Below the pieces are notes generated by a model. That model saw only the letters and a program-made list of their open reading frames with translations, did no database searches and was not told the DNA's origin. DNA of 60,197 nt from DATBLE01 sp046734335 (GTDB lineage Bacteria; Actinomycetota; Thermoleophilia; Gaiellales; Gaiellaceae): positions 1-60,197 of the forward strand of contig JBKPRA010000067.1 of NCBI GenBank assembly GCA_046734335.1. Direction: 5' to 3'. The position numbers and the translations under genes were made by a program. Shown piece after piece: positions 7,874-17,400 of this stretch (within the stretch, counting starts at the first letter, position 1; each line of letters begins with the position of its first letter).

Positions 7874-8884
7874 GTGGCTCGCGTGCCGCTGCTCGAGGTT
7901 CGGGATCTGTCCGTGTCTTTTGCGTCGGCGGACGGGATCGTCCAGGCCGTTCGCGGCCTCTCGTTCGACGTCGATCAGGGAAAGACCCTCGGGATCGTCG
8001 GCGAGTCGGGCTCTGGAAAGAGCGTCGCCACGCAGTCGATCGTGGGCTTGACCGAGGGCGCAGCCATCTCCGGGGAGGCGTACTTCAACGGCCGGAACCT
8101 CCTCGGCATGAGCAGCGAGCAGCTTCGACATGTCCGCGGCGCAGAGATCGCGCTGATCTTCCAGGATCCGCTCTCGAGCCTCCATCCGCTCTACCGGGTC
8201 GGCTGGCAGATCGTCGAGGCCATCCAGGCCCACGAGCGGATCGGAAAGCAAGAGGCGAGGCAACGCGCGATCGAGCTTCTGCGGCGCGTCGGCATCCCCC
8301 AGCCGGAAAGCAGAGTCGACGAATATCCGCATCAGTTCTCTGGCGGAATGCGGCAGCGCGCCATGATCGCCATGGCCCTCGCGCTCAACCCGAAGCTGCT
8401 GGTCGCCGACGAGCCGACGACCGCGCTCGACGTCACCGTCCAGGCGCAGATCGTCGAGTTGATGAAGGAGCTTCAGGCCGAGTTCGGCACCGCGATCATC
8501 GCGATCACCCACGACCTCGGCGTGATCGCGGAGATCGCGGACGAGGTACTCGTCATGTACGCCGGCCGGGCGATGGAACGCGGTGATCGGCGCACGCTGT
8601 ACCGCCAGCCGCATCATCCCTACACCAAGGGCCTGATCGAGGCTCTGCCGAGCCAGAGCGGTTCCAAAGACCGCCTCGTTCCGATCCCGGGGCGTCCGCC
8701 CAGCCTCATCCGCCTGCCGACCGGCTGTCCCTTCCACCCGCGCTGCCGGTACGTACTGGACCGCTGTCGAACGGAGGCGCCGCCTCTGCAGAAGGTCGCC
8801 GGTGGCGGCGGACATGTCTCGGCTTGCTGGCTTCCTCCTGATCGCGTCGGTCTCGACACCGCCGCGACAAGATCGGCGTCGTGA
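7874..8884 (+). CDS. Peptide-type ABC transporter ATP-binding protein, DppD/OppD-like
   Basis: 336 residues from a GTG. Walker A GESGSGKS lies at residues 43-50, the Q-loop in LIFQDPLSSLHP, the signature FSGGMRQR, Walker B LLVADEPTTALD and the switch His in AITHDLG. The C-terminal oligopeptide-type extension ends in PTGCPFHPRC plus further Cys, the region that binds an iron-sulfur cluster in related importers. It pairs with the next gene as the ATPase heterodimer. Its TGA overlaps the next GTG by 4 bases. Confidence 0.93.
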   Translation: MARVPLLEVRDLSVSFASADGIVQAVRGLSFDVDQGKTLGIVGESGSGKSVATQSIVGLTEGAAISGEAYFNGRNLLGMSSEQLRHVRGAEIALIFQDPLSSLHPLYRVGWQIVEAIQAHERIGKQEARQRAIELLRRVGIPQPESRVDEYPHQFSGGMRQRAMIAMALALNPKLLVADEPTTALDVTVQAQIVELMKELQAEFGTAIIAITHDLGVIAEIADEVLVMYAGRAMERGDRRTLYRQPHHPYTKGLIEALPSQSGSKDRLVPIPGRPPSLIRLPTGCPFHPRCRYVLDRCRTEAPPLQKVAGGGGHVSACWLPPDRVGLDTAATRSAS

Positions 8885-9954
8885 GCGCGACCCGGCCCTC
8901 ACCCGACTCGGCCGTGGTCGACGGTGACGTGCTCGTCCGGATCGAGGATCTCGTCAAGCGTTTTCCCGTAGCCTCCGACCGGCTGTTCGGGCGCAGCGGA
9001 CGGGAGGTGCAGGCAGTGGACGGCGTCAGCCTGGACGTCCGCCGCGGCGAGACGCTCGGGCTCGTCGGCGAGACCGGCTGCGGCAAGTCGACGCTGGCCC
9101 GGTGCATCACGCGGCTTCACAACCTCACCTCGGGTCGCGTGACCTTCGACGGCGACGACATCTCGACCCTGTCGCGGCGCCGTCTGCGCCCGTATCGGCT
9201 CCAGATGCAGATGATCTTCCAGGATCCGTACGGCGCGCTCAATCCGCGGCGCCGGGTCGGCTCGATCATCGGAGACCCTTTCGCAATCCACGGGATCGCC
9301 GCAGGGGTGGAGAGGAGGCGCCGTGTCCAGGAGCTGATGGAACTCGTCGGGCTCAATCCCGAGCACTACAACCGCTTTCCCGCGGAGTTCTCGGGCGGTC
9401 AGCGACAGCGCATCGGTGTGGCGCGGGCGCTCGCCCTGCATCCAAAGCTGATCGTCTGCGACGAGCCTGTCTCAGCGCTCGACGTCTCGATCCAGGCCCA
9501 GATCATCAACCTGCTCGCCGATCTCCAGGACGAGCTGGGGCTCACCTACGTCTTCATCGCCCACGACCTGTCCGTCGTCCGCCACGTCAGCGATCGGATC
9601 GCCGTCATGTACCTCGGCAAAGTGGTCGAGATAGCTCCGACGGACGAGCTCTTCTCCCGCCCGCGGCACCCCTACACGAACGCGCTGCTCTCGGCCGTCC
9701 CGGCGATCGACGAGGACGGCGGTGCCCAACAAGGGCGGATCGTCCTCGGCGGGGACGTCCCCTCGCCGATCGACCCCCCGCAGGGCTGCCGCTTCCATCC
9801 CAGATGTCCCAAGGCCCGGCAGCTCTGCAGCGCCGACGAGCCGATCCTCGAGCGCAAGGCCGGCGACCTCGCGGAGCACGCCACGGCGTGCCATTTCCCG
9901 GTCGAGGCGGACGAGGAGCTCGGGAACGCGCCGGCTCCAGGGGTCTTGCGGTGA
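8881..9954 (+). CDS. Peptide-type ABC transporter ATP-binding protein, DppF/OppF-like
   Basis: 357 residues from a GTG overlapping the upstream stop. Walker A GETGCGKS lies at residues 63-70, followed by MIFQDPYGALNPRR, the signature FSGGQRQRIGVARAL, Walker B LIVCDEPVSALDVS and the switch His in IAHDLSVV. The C-terminal oligopeptide domain carries the Cys-containing GCRFHPRCPKARQLC pattern. The N-terminal insert DRLFGRSGREVQAVDGVS is typical of the F-type subunit. It is coupled to the permease gene by a 4-base overlap. Confidence 0.93.
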   Translation: MSATRPSPDSAVVDGDVLVRIEDLVKRFPVASDRLFGRSGREVQAVDGVSLDVRRGETLGLVGETGCGKSTLARCITRLHNLTSGRVTFDGDDISTLSRRRLRPYRLQMQMIFQDPYGALNPRRRVGSIIGDPFAIHGIAAGVERRRRVQELMELVGLNPEHYNRFPAEFSGGQRQRIGVARALALHPKLIVCDEPVSALDVSIQAQIINLLADLQDELGLTYVFIAHDLSVVRHVSDRIAVMYLGKVVEIAPTDELFSRPRHPYTNALLSAVPAIDEDGGAQQGRIVLGGDVPSPIDPPQGCRFHPRCPKARQLCSADEPILERKAGDLAEHATACHFPVEADEELGNAPAPGVLR

Positions 9955-10901
9955 GTCAGCTCACCGAACTCGAGGTTCTCGGTACCCCGTCCGCCGAGCC
10001 CTCAGCCGGGGCGATCGAGGGCAGGAGCCCGTGGCAGCTCGCCTGGGCGAGGCTCCGCCGCGACCGGGTCGCGATCACCTGCACCGTCGTGATCGTGTTG
10101 ATCGCGCTCGTCGCAATCGTGGCACCGCTCATCGCCCACCTCGCAGGGCATGGGCCGAACGACCAGTACCTGGACACCGGGCTAAGTCCCGAGGGCCTCC
10201 CGCGGGGGCCGAGCTCACAGTTTCTGGTCGGCACCGACGACCTTGGCCGAGACGTGCTCGTGCGTGTCGCGTACGGCGCGCAGATCTCCCTGTTGGCCGG
10301 TGTCGTCGCAGCCACCGTCGCCGTCGCCGTCGGGGTCGTCGTCGGCCTCACGGCCGGCTACTTCGGCGGAGCAACCGACAGCTTCCTCGCCCGCTCGATG
10401 GACGTGGTGCTCGCGTTCCCGTTCCTGCTCTTCGCGATCGCGGTGGTCTCGATCGTCGGGCCGAGTCTCCGGCTGGCGATCGCCATCATCGCGTTCTTCA
10501 GCTGGGCGGCAGTGGGCCGGGTCGTTCGCGGGCAGACCCTGTCCATCAAGGAGAAGGAGTACGTCGAGGCGGCGCGATCGCTCGGCGCGAGCGACCTGCG
10601 GATCATGTTCGTCGACATCTTCCCGAACCTCCTCGCGCCGGTGCTCGTCTACCTGACCCTGCTGATCCCTGCCGCGATCGTGTTCGAGGCCACCCTCTCG
10701 TTTCTCGGGCTGGGCGTCGTCCCGCCGACGCCGTCCTGGGGCAACATGCTCGCCGAGTCGCTCAACTACTACCGCGTGGCGTGGTGGTTCGTGCTCGTCC
10801 CGGGAGTCGCCCTTCTGGTCACGACCCTGGCCTTCAACCTTCTCGGCGACAGCATCCGAGATGCCTTCGACCCGCGCGGCGAGCGCCTGTTCCGGAGATA
10901 G
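9951..10901 (+). CDS. ABC transporter permease, DppC/OppC-like
   Basis: 316 residues from a GTG overlapping the previous stop (GTGA). There is an N-terminal cytoplasmic segment, a first membrane helix (AITCTVVIVLIALVAIVAPLI), a periplasmic part with the C-subunit hallmark FLVGTDDLGRDVL, then five further hydrophobic helices. The coupling EAA-loop reads EYVEAARSLGASDLRIMFVDIFPN. It forms the translocation channel with the next gene product. Confidence 0.92.
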   Translation: MSQLTELEVLGTPSAEPSAGAIEGRSPWQLAWARLRRDRVAITCTVVIVLIALVAIVAPLIAHLAGHGPNDQYLDTGLSPEGLPRGPSSQFLVGTDDLGRDVLVRVAYGAQISLLAGVVAATVAVAVGVVVGLTAGYFGGATDSFLARSMDVVLAFPFLLFAIAVVSIVGPSLRLAIAIIAFFSWAAVGRVVRGQTLSIKEKEYVEAARSLGASDLRIMFVDIFPNLLAPVLVYLTLLIPAAIVFEATLSFLGLGVVPPTPSWGNMLAESLNYYRVAWWFVLVPGVALLVTTLAFNLLGDSIRDAFDPRGERLFRR

Positions 10902-10903
10902 GG

Positions 10904-11863
10904 ATGGCGCGCTTCCTCGTTCGCAGGATCCTGCTCGGCCTCCTGGTGCTCTGGGTGATCACCACCCTCGTCTTCATCATGTTCTTCGTCGCGCCGAGCA
11001 ACGTCGCGCGGCTGATCGCCGGCCGGCAGGCGACGCCCGAGACGGTTGAGCTCGTCAAGCACCGCCTCGGGCTCGACCGCCCGGCCATCGATCAGTACGG
11101 CACCTACCTGTGGAATCTCGTCCACGGCGACCTGGGCTACTCCTTCTACAACTCGGAGTCGGTCCGGAGCCTGGTGTGGCAGAGGCTGCCTGTCACGCTG
11201 TCGCTCGCGATCGGGGCTGCCCTCATCTGGCTCGTCATCGGTGTGTCCTCGGGCGTGCTGGCCGCGACGCGTCCCCGCTCACTGGCCGACCGCGTCGTCA
11301 CCGTCACGGCGCTCTTCTTCTACTCGATGCCCGCGTTCCTCCTCGGGCTGATCTTCCTCTACTTCCTCTTCTTCCAGCTCCACCTGGCCGGAATTGACCT
11401 CTTCCCTGGGAGTGGCTACGTACCGTTGACCCAGAGCCCGCTGCGCTGGGCCCAGCACCTTCTCCTGCCGTGGTTCACGATCGCCCTCGTGACTGCGGCG
11501 CTGTATTCGCGGCTCACGCGCGGCGCGATGCTCGACGTGCTCGGAGAGGACTACATCCGGACTGCGCGGGCGAAGGGCCTCCGGGAGCGGCGGGTCGTCT
11601 ACCGACACGGATTGCGAAGCGCAGTCGCACCGGTCGTCACCCAGTTCGGGATCGACCTGGGCACGCTCCTCGGTGGGGTGATCATCGTCGAGAACATCTT
11701 CGGGCTGCCCGGGCTCGGAGCCCTCGCCGTGCAGTCGGTGACGACGCAGGACCTGCCGGTGATCATCGGAACGGTCATCCTGGCCGCGGCGTTCATCGTC
11801 GCCGCCAACATCGTCGTCGACATCTGCTACGCGCTGCTCGACCCGCGGGTGCGCGTCAACTAG
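10904..11863 (+). CDS. ABC transporter permease, DppB/OppB-like
   Basis: 319 residues, ATG two bases after the preceding stop. The classic B-subunit start FLVRRILLGLLVLWVITTLVFIM is followed by the periplasmic region with KHRLGLDRP and LVHGDLGYSF, four to five more helices, and the coupling loop DYIRTARAKGLRERRVVYRHGLR. It ends with the helix and ALLDPRVR tail typical of the family. The gene order here (C before B, after the ATPases) is reversed compared with Escherichia coli dpp, which is common in actinobacteria. Confidence 0.92.
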   Translation: MARFLVRRILLGLLVLWVITTLVFIMFFVAPSNVARLIAGRQATPETVELVKHRLGLDRPAIDQYGTYLWNLVHGDLGYSFYNSESVRSLVWQRLPVTLSLAIGAALIWLVIGVSSGVLAATRPRSLADRVVTVTALFFYSMPAFLLGLIFLYFLFFQLHLAGIDLFPGSGYVPLTQSPLRWAQHLLLPWFTIALVTAALYSRLTRGAMLDVLGEDYIRTARAKGLRERRVVYRHGLRSAVAPVVTQFGIDLGTLLGGVIIVENIFGLPGLGALAVQSVTTQDLPVIIGTVILAAAFIVAANIVVDICYALLDPRVRVN

Positions 11864-11865
11864 GG

Positions 11866-13101
11866 ATGAGCGCCGCGCGAACCTACGAGGCGAAGGAGCT
11901 CACCATCGTCGAGCACGAGTTCTCCCTTCCGCTCGACCACTCTCGCCCCGACGGGGTTCGCATCGGTGTCTTCGCGCGAGAGGTTGCGGCACCCGGCGGC
12001 CTCGACCGTCCGTTCCTCGTGTACTTCCAGGGCGGCCCAGGGTTCGAGGCGAGCCGCCCGACCGTCTCGCCTCCCGACCCGCCATGGCTGCCCCGTGCCG
12101 TGTCGGCGTACCGGGTTCTCCTACTCGACCAGCGCGGCACCGGCCGCTCGACGCCGATCGGAGCCTTGCCCGGGCTCACGGCGAGCGAGCAGGCGGAGCA
12201 TCTCGCCCATTTTCGAGCCGACTCGATCGTGCGCGATGCAGAGTCGATCCGACGGGAACTCGGTATCGAGCGCTGGAGCGTGCTGGGCCAGAGCTTCGGG
12301 GGCTTCTGCGTCATCACCTATCTCTCGGCCGCACCCTCGGGCCTCCAGGAGGCATTCGTCGCAGGCGGCCTGCCGCCGATCGGCCTGCACACGGACGAGG
12401 TCTACCGGCGCACCTACCCAAGAGTGCTCGAGCGCAACCGGCGGTACTACGAGCGCTATCCGGACGATCGGGAGCGCGTGCTCGCCATCCATCGTCTGGC
12501 CGAGGCCGAGGAGATCGTGCTCCCGTGCGGTGACGTCTTGACGCCGAGGATGTTTCGGCAGCTCGGGTTGATGCTCGGAATGAGCGACGGCGCGGAACGG
12601 CTTCACTACATCCTCGAGCTGCCGCCGACCTCACCGGCATTCCTCCACGACGTCGAGGCGGCGCTCCCGTTCCCGCGGAACCCGCTCTTCGCGGTCATCC
12701 ACGAGGCGTGCTACGCGGACGGTTACAAGACAGGCTGGTCCGCCGAGCGACTACGTCCGGCCGAATTCGACTCGCCCGAACTCTTCACCGGCGAGCACAT
12801 CTACTCGTGGATGTTCGAGGACTACAAGGCGCTGCGTCCATTGCGTGACGCAGCCCATCTGCTGGCGACGAGGCAATGGCCCCGGTTGTACGAACCCGGT
12901 CAGCTGGCCCAGAACGACGTTCCGACGGCTGCGGTCGTCTACACAAACGACATGTACGTCGACCGGGTGTTGTCGGAAGGAACCGTGGACCGCGTCCGTA
13001 ACCTTCGGGTCTGGGCGACGGACGAGTACGAGCACAACGGGCTGATCGCCGACGGCCAGCGCGTCCTCGACCATCTGATCGGTCTCGTGCGCACGGTTTG
13101 A
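11866..13101 (+). CDS. Alpha/beta hydrolase, prolyl-iminopeptidase-like (peptidase family S33)
   Basis: 411 residues, ATG two bases after the DppB stop, so it is the last gene of the importer operon. The oxyanion motif QGGPG lies at residues 56-60, the DQRGTGRS block at 88-95, the nucleophile elbow GQSFGG with Ser143, a cap domain at ~165-340, and likely acid Asp362 (YTNDM) and base His390 (YEHNG). This is the proline-iminopeptidase subfamily of S33, which removes N-terminal Pro or other residues from short peptides. There is no signal peptide, so it acts in the cytoplasm. Its position suggests it hydrolyses what the ABC importer brings in. Confidence 0.87.
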   Translation: MSAARTYEAKELTIVEHEFSLPLDHSRPDGVRIGVFAREVAAPGGLDRPFLVYFQGGPGFEASRPTVSPPDPPWLPRAVSAYRVLLLDQRGTGRSTPIGALPGLTASEQAEHLAHFRADSIVRDAESIRRELGIERWSVLGQSFGGFCVITYLSAAPSGLQEAFVAGGLPPIGLHTDEVYRRTYPRVLERNRRYYERYPDDRERVLAIHRLAEAEEIVLPCGDVLTPRMFRQLGLMLGMSDGAERLHYILELPPTSPAFLHDVEAALPFPRNPLFAVIHEACYADGYKTGWSAERLRPAEFDSPELFTGEHIYSWMFEDYKALRPLRDAAHLLATRQWPRLYEPGQLAQNDVPTAAVVYTNDMYVDRVLSEGTVDRVRNLRVWATDEYEHNGLIADGQRVLDHLIGLVRTV

Positions 13102-13145
13102 AGTCGAGGATGACGACAAGCCGAGCGAGCGCGGACAATACTCGG

Positions 13146-13448
13146 ATGGCGAACACAACCTTGAAGTCGCTAGCGGCGAGTGACCACCCGGCTTCGCGTG
13201 GCGCCGCAGCGCTTATCCAGTCTGGCTATCCGGATAGCACGCCACTCGAGGCTCTCACCCCGGGCAGTGTCACGCGCACGCTCGTCGAGGCGCTTTCGCG
13301 AGAACTGGCGAACGTTCACGATCAGCTTGAAGGCGTCTACGAGAGCGCCTTCCTTGATACCGCGACCGGCGAAAGCCTCCAGGTACTGGTCGATGGACTT
13401 TGTCCGCACCGGCACCGCTGGTGGTGGCTGTTCAGGCCGCGCGGATAG
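13146..13448 (+). pseudogene. Orphan fragment resembling the N-terminus of a baseplate-J-like tail protein
   Basis: About 100 residues; upstream in-frame starts at 13110 and 13098 are also possible. The block GSVTRTLVEALSRELANVHD followed by QLEGVYESAFLDTATGESLQ and VLVDGL matches the conserved N-terminal helix region of phage Mu gpJ-like and contractile-injection baseplate proteins, which normally continue for several hundred residues. Here the frame ends soon after in HRHRWWWLFRPRG. No tube, sheath, spike or other baseplate gene is nearby. It is most likely a decayed remnant, or a small protein that reuses only this oligomerising segment. Confidence 0.5.
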
Positions 13449-13869
13449 GCGCTGAGTATCACTTTGAGCGCGACCTGCGGGACTGTAGGCCGGAGAAGCC
13501 GCGCGTAAATCCCCGTAGTTGCGTCCGTCGCGAGCCACTCGGGCTTCTGGTCGTCTCGTTGCCGGCACCTCCTGGGAGGAGCCGCGGACGTTGGACTTGG
13601 CTTTGCTGTCCGCGCCGTTTCATAGAGGCGTTGAGGTTCCCGCTCTTTGCGTACTTTGTCGATCGGGCGGGTCTTGTGCGGGGGCGTTGTCTGTCGTAGG
13701 TTGGCGGTGCACCGAGTACGGAGCGCTTCTAGGTCGAAGCCTCTCCTGTGGGTTGTACGCGGAAGCCGCAAGGCCAGGCGGAAAGCTTGTGGGGGCGGTG
13801 GACGAAGGCGCCACCGGCTCGGTGTTCTCTTGTGCTCCCGTCCGCTGCCACTTGGCGTGGCGGCGTAGC
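13449..13869. other. Non-coding stretch after the baseplate-J-like fragment
   Basis: About 420 bases. None of the frames continues the baseplate-J similarity convincingly, and the short frames present lack ribosome-binding sites and family features. It may be the decayed remainder of that gene. No tRNA, terminal inverted repeat or attachment-site duplication is visible. Confidence 0.35.
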
Positions 13870-14328
13870 ATGGCCGCCATGGGTTCGGACGCGCACTATC
13901 GAGCTCCTGGCTGGTTCACGCGCAATGTCTTCAATCGCATCGTCGCTGCCGCCACCAGGGTGGGTATCAGTGTGTGGGGCTCGCGCATCCTCGAAGTGCG
14001 CGGTCGCAAGTCCGGCGTTCCGCGCCGCACGCCTGTCAACCTGCTCACCGTCGGTGGTGGCCGATACCTGGTTGCTCCTCGAGGTCAGACGCAATGGGTT
14101 CGGAACCTGCGCGCTGCAGGCGACGGCGAGCTCTTGCTCGGCCGGCGTCGTGAGCACTTTCGCGCCACCGAGGTCGTCGACTCGGACAAGGAGGAGATCC
14201 TGCGCGCGTACCTCCGACGGTGGACGTGGGAGGTCGGCCAGTTCTTCTCGGGGGTCGGCCCCGAGAGCCCGAGTGCGGATCTCGACCGCATAGCGCCCGA
14301 CCACCCGGTCTTCCGCATAGACGTTTAA
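13870..14328 (+). CDS. Deazaflavin (F420)-dependent nitroreductase-like protein, DUF385/Ddn family
   Basis: 152 residues from ATG 13870; a second ATG three codons in is equally plausible. The family core is GRKSGVPRRTPVNLLTVGG, then YLVAPRGQTQWVRNLRAAG, the split-barrel region that binds the deazaflavin cofactor F420 in mycobacterial Ddn and its relatives. The C-terminus ends HPVFRIDV, also typical. Members reduce quinones, nitro compounds or other substrates with F420H2. It is a single gene between the tail-protein fragment and the AAA+ gene, with 100 bases on its right. Presence of the family supports an F420-producing actinobacterium. Confidence 0.85.
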   Translation: MAAMGSDAHYRAPGWFTRNVFNRIVAAATRVGISVWGSRILEVRGRKSGVPRRTPVNLLTVGGGRYLVAPRGQTQWVRNLRAAGDGELLLGRRREHFRATEVVDSDKEEILRAYLRRWTWEVGQFFSGVGPESPSADLDRIAPDHPVFRIDV

Positions 14329-14430
14329 CTCGACCCGACCACTCGGACCGCGGCGCACCTAACCTCGAGAGACGAAGTCTCTCTCGTGCTTCTACTCGGC
14401 CGCGGCGCGGAGTAGCGTTTGCCTGACGAG

Positions 14431-17400
14431 ATGAAGAAGCGCACGCGCGGGGGCACCGGGGCCGAGACCGGGGCCACGGAAGATGTCGAGGCAGTCGTTC
14501 GCGCCTCGGCACAGTCGATCGCGGAACGATTCGACACTCCCTATCCCGCCTTCGAGGACCTGGCCGAGGACGCGGAGTTCCTCGAGACGAGCCAACGCCT
14601 TGCTGTTCACGATGTTCCTTTCGAGACAGTCGCGCGGCTCGAGCGCTCCTCGACCCCGATCGTGGCTGCGTTGGCACATCGAGCTGCCTGGCTGCGGGAC
14701 GACGTGCCGGTCGGCTGGAGCCTGTGGGCGTTGCGACGCCTGAAGGGTGTGTACGCGGGCGAGGTCCTCTTCCTGCTAAGGGGAATCGAGCGCCACGGCG
14801 AGCCGCCCTTCATTGCACGAGTACTCTCGCGGGCCGATCACGACTGGACCGAGGGCTGGCTCCTCTCCGTCGTCACCGCGTTCGTCGAGCAGAGAATCGA
14901 GGCGGGCGAGCGGCCGACAATCATGGACTTCGAACAGGCCGTCAGGGAACCGGACGAGGAGCTCGTCGCCGGGGTCGTGGCCGCACTGGAGGGTGTGTTG
15001 CCGCCCGAGACGGTCCGCGAGTTCGAGCATTGGCGTGAACGACGCGTTCGGAACGACTTCTTCAAATCGTTTGGCCGGATCTGGGAACGGCAGGCTCAGG
15101 GCGCGCTGACCACCGTCGGCGGACGTGCGGCAGTTATCGCCGAGCTTCGGGCTGTGCTCCTGCGGCAGGGCGCGCGGTCCGCTCTCGTGGTCGGTGAGCA
15201 GGGAGTCGGCAAGTCGGCGGTGATCCGAGAGGCGCTGCGGGAGCTCCAGGACGAAGGCTGGTTCGTGTTCGAAGCGACCGGCTCGGACGTCCTGGCGGGG
15301 CAGAAGTTCCTGGGCGAGCTGCAAGGACGCGTGCACGAGATCGTCGCCCAGACCGCAGACCGGAACAGCATCTGGGTCATGCCCACCTTCGAGGACGCGC
15401 TGTGGGCCGGACAGCACACCCACAGCGAGCGGGGGCTGCTCGACGCGATGCGTCCCTTCGTCGAGACAGGGGAGCTCGTCGTCGTCGGCGAGCTCGAGCC
15501 GCGAACGTACGAGTTGCTCGTTCAGCAGCGGCCGCGCGTGACTTCTCTATTCGAGACGCTCCGACTCGAGCCGCTCACCCCCGAAGAGTCGATCGAAGTA
15601 GCGCGCGACTGGCGGGACCAGGCCGGTGCAGACATCGACGACGGGACGATCGGCGAAGCCCAAGACCTGGCCGCGCAGTACCTCGCCGGCGTCGGAAGCC
15701 CGGGCGGTCTCTTGCGGCTGCTGAAGGCGACGGTAGCGGGTGCCCGGGTCGCGGTCGATGAACCGATTCGGGTGCAGCAGGTCCTGGAGACGCTGGCGGA
15801 CGCGACCGGGCTGCCCGTCCACATCGTCGATCCCGAGGTGCCGCTCGATCTCGATGAGGTGCGAGAGTTCTTTTCGACGCGTGTCCTCGGCCAGCAGGAG
15901 GCCATCGACTGTCTGGTCGACCGGATCGCCCTGATCAAGGCGAAGCTGACCGATCCGACACGGCCGCTCGGCGTCTTTCTTTTCGTCGGCCCGACGGGAA
16001 CGGGCAAGACGGAGCTTGCGAAGGTGCTCGCGGAGTTTCTCTTCGGCTCGCCGGATCGCCTCGTGCGACTCGACATGAGCGAGTTCCAGACCGAGGACAG
16101 CTTGGAGCGCCTGCTCGCCGACTCGAGCTCGGCCGTAGAGGCGGCGACGCTCATCTCGTCCGTGCGCGCGAAGCCGTTCTCGGTGGTGCTTCTCGACGAG
16201 TTCGAAAAGGCGCACCGCAACCTCTGGAACGTGTTCCTTCAGCTCTTCGACGACGGCCGGCTGACTGACCGCCATGGTAGGACCGCCGACTTCCGCCAGT
16301 GCGTCGTGATCCTCACGTCGAACGTCGGCTCCGCCCTGGACAGCGGAGTTCCACTCGGCTTCAACCAGGAGCGCGCGACCCAGTTCCACCCAGCAGGTGT
16401 CGAGCGTGAGCTTTCTCGTGTCTTCCGGCCCGAGCTGCTGAACCGGATCGACCGGATCGTGGTTTTCCGGCCTTTCGAGAGGGAGCAAATGCGAGCGCTT
16501 CTGGAACGCGAGCTCGAGCTCGTACTCGAGCGGCGGGGGTTTCGAAACCGCCCGTGGGTGGTCGAGTGGGACGAATCTGCTCTCGACCTCCTGTTGCGGA
16601 TGGGGTTCAGCGCCCAGCTCGGTGCGCGTCCGCTCAAGCGTGCCGTCGAGCAGCACCTGCTCGCGCCGCTCGCCGCGGCGATCGTCTCGCAAGAGTTCCC
16701 CGAGGGCGATCAGTTCCTCTTCGTGACCGCCGAGGGCGATCGGATCGACGTTCGCTTCGTCGATCCCGATGCCGATGACGAAGAGCCAGCCGCACCCTCG
16801 CCGCCCGCGAATCTCCGGTTGGAGCGCCTCGTCCTTCTGCCCAGCGGCGGTCTTGCAGAGGTGGCGTTTCTCCAGGCCGAGACGGAACGCCTGCGGAGCG
16901 TCGTCGACGGCGAGGGCTGGCACGGTCGGAAGGAGCGCGACCTCGAAGCGATGAGGAGCAGGGCGTTCTGGGAATCGCCCGAACGATTCACCGTCCTCGG
17001 CCGGATCGAGTACATCGATCGGATCGAGGCCGCACTGCGGACGGCTGAGAAGCTATCGGCCCGCCTCGCTCGACCGAGTCGAACCGGGATTGCGGCAGCG
17101 CCGGACCTCGTCCAGCTGTTGGCACAGAGGCTCTACCTCCTCGATTGCGCTTGTACCCGCGCGGATGCGAGCGCACCAGCCGATTCGTTCCTGGAGATCA
17201 GAGAGCCGACAGTCGACCCTTTGGATGACGATTTCCCGGGCCAACTGCGCGACATGTACGAGGCGTGGGGCCGGCGCCGTGGTATGCGCGTGCGGCGCCT
17301 GCAATCGGAGTCGAGCCACATGCTCGCGATCGCGGGAATCGGCGCCCATTCGATCCTCTCGGCCGAGACCGGCCTGCATGTCTTCGAGACACCGCGAGCC

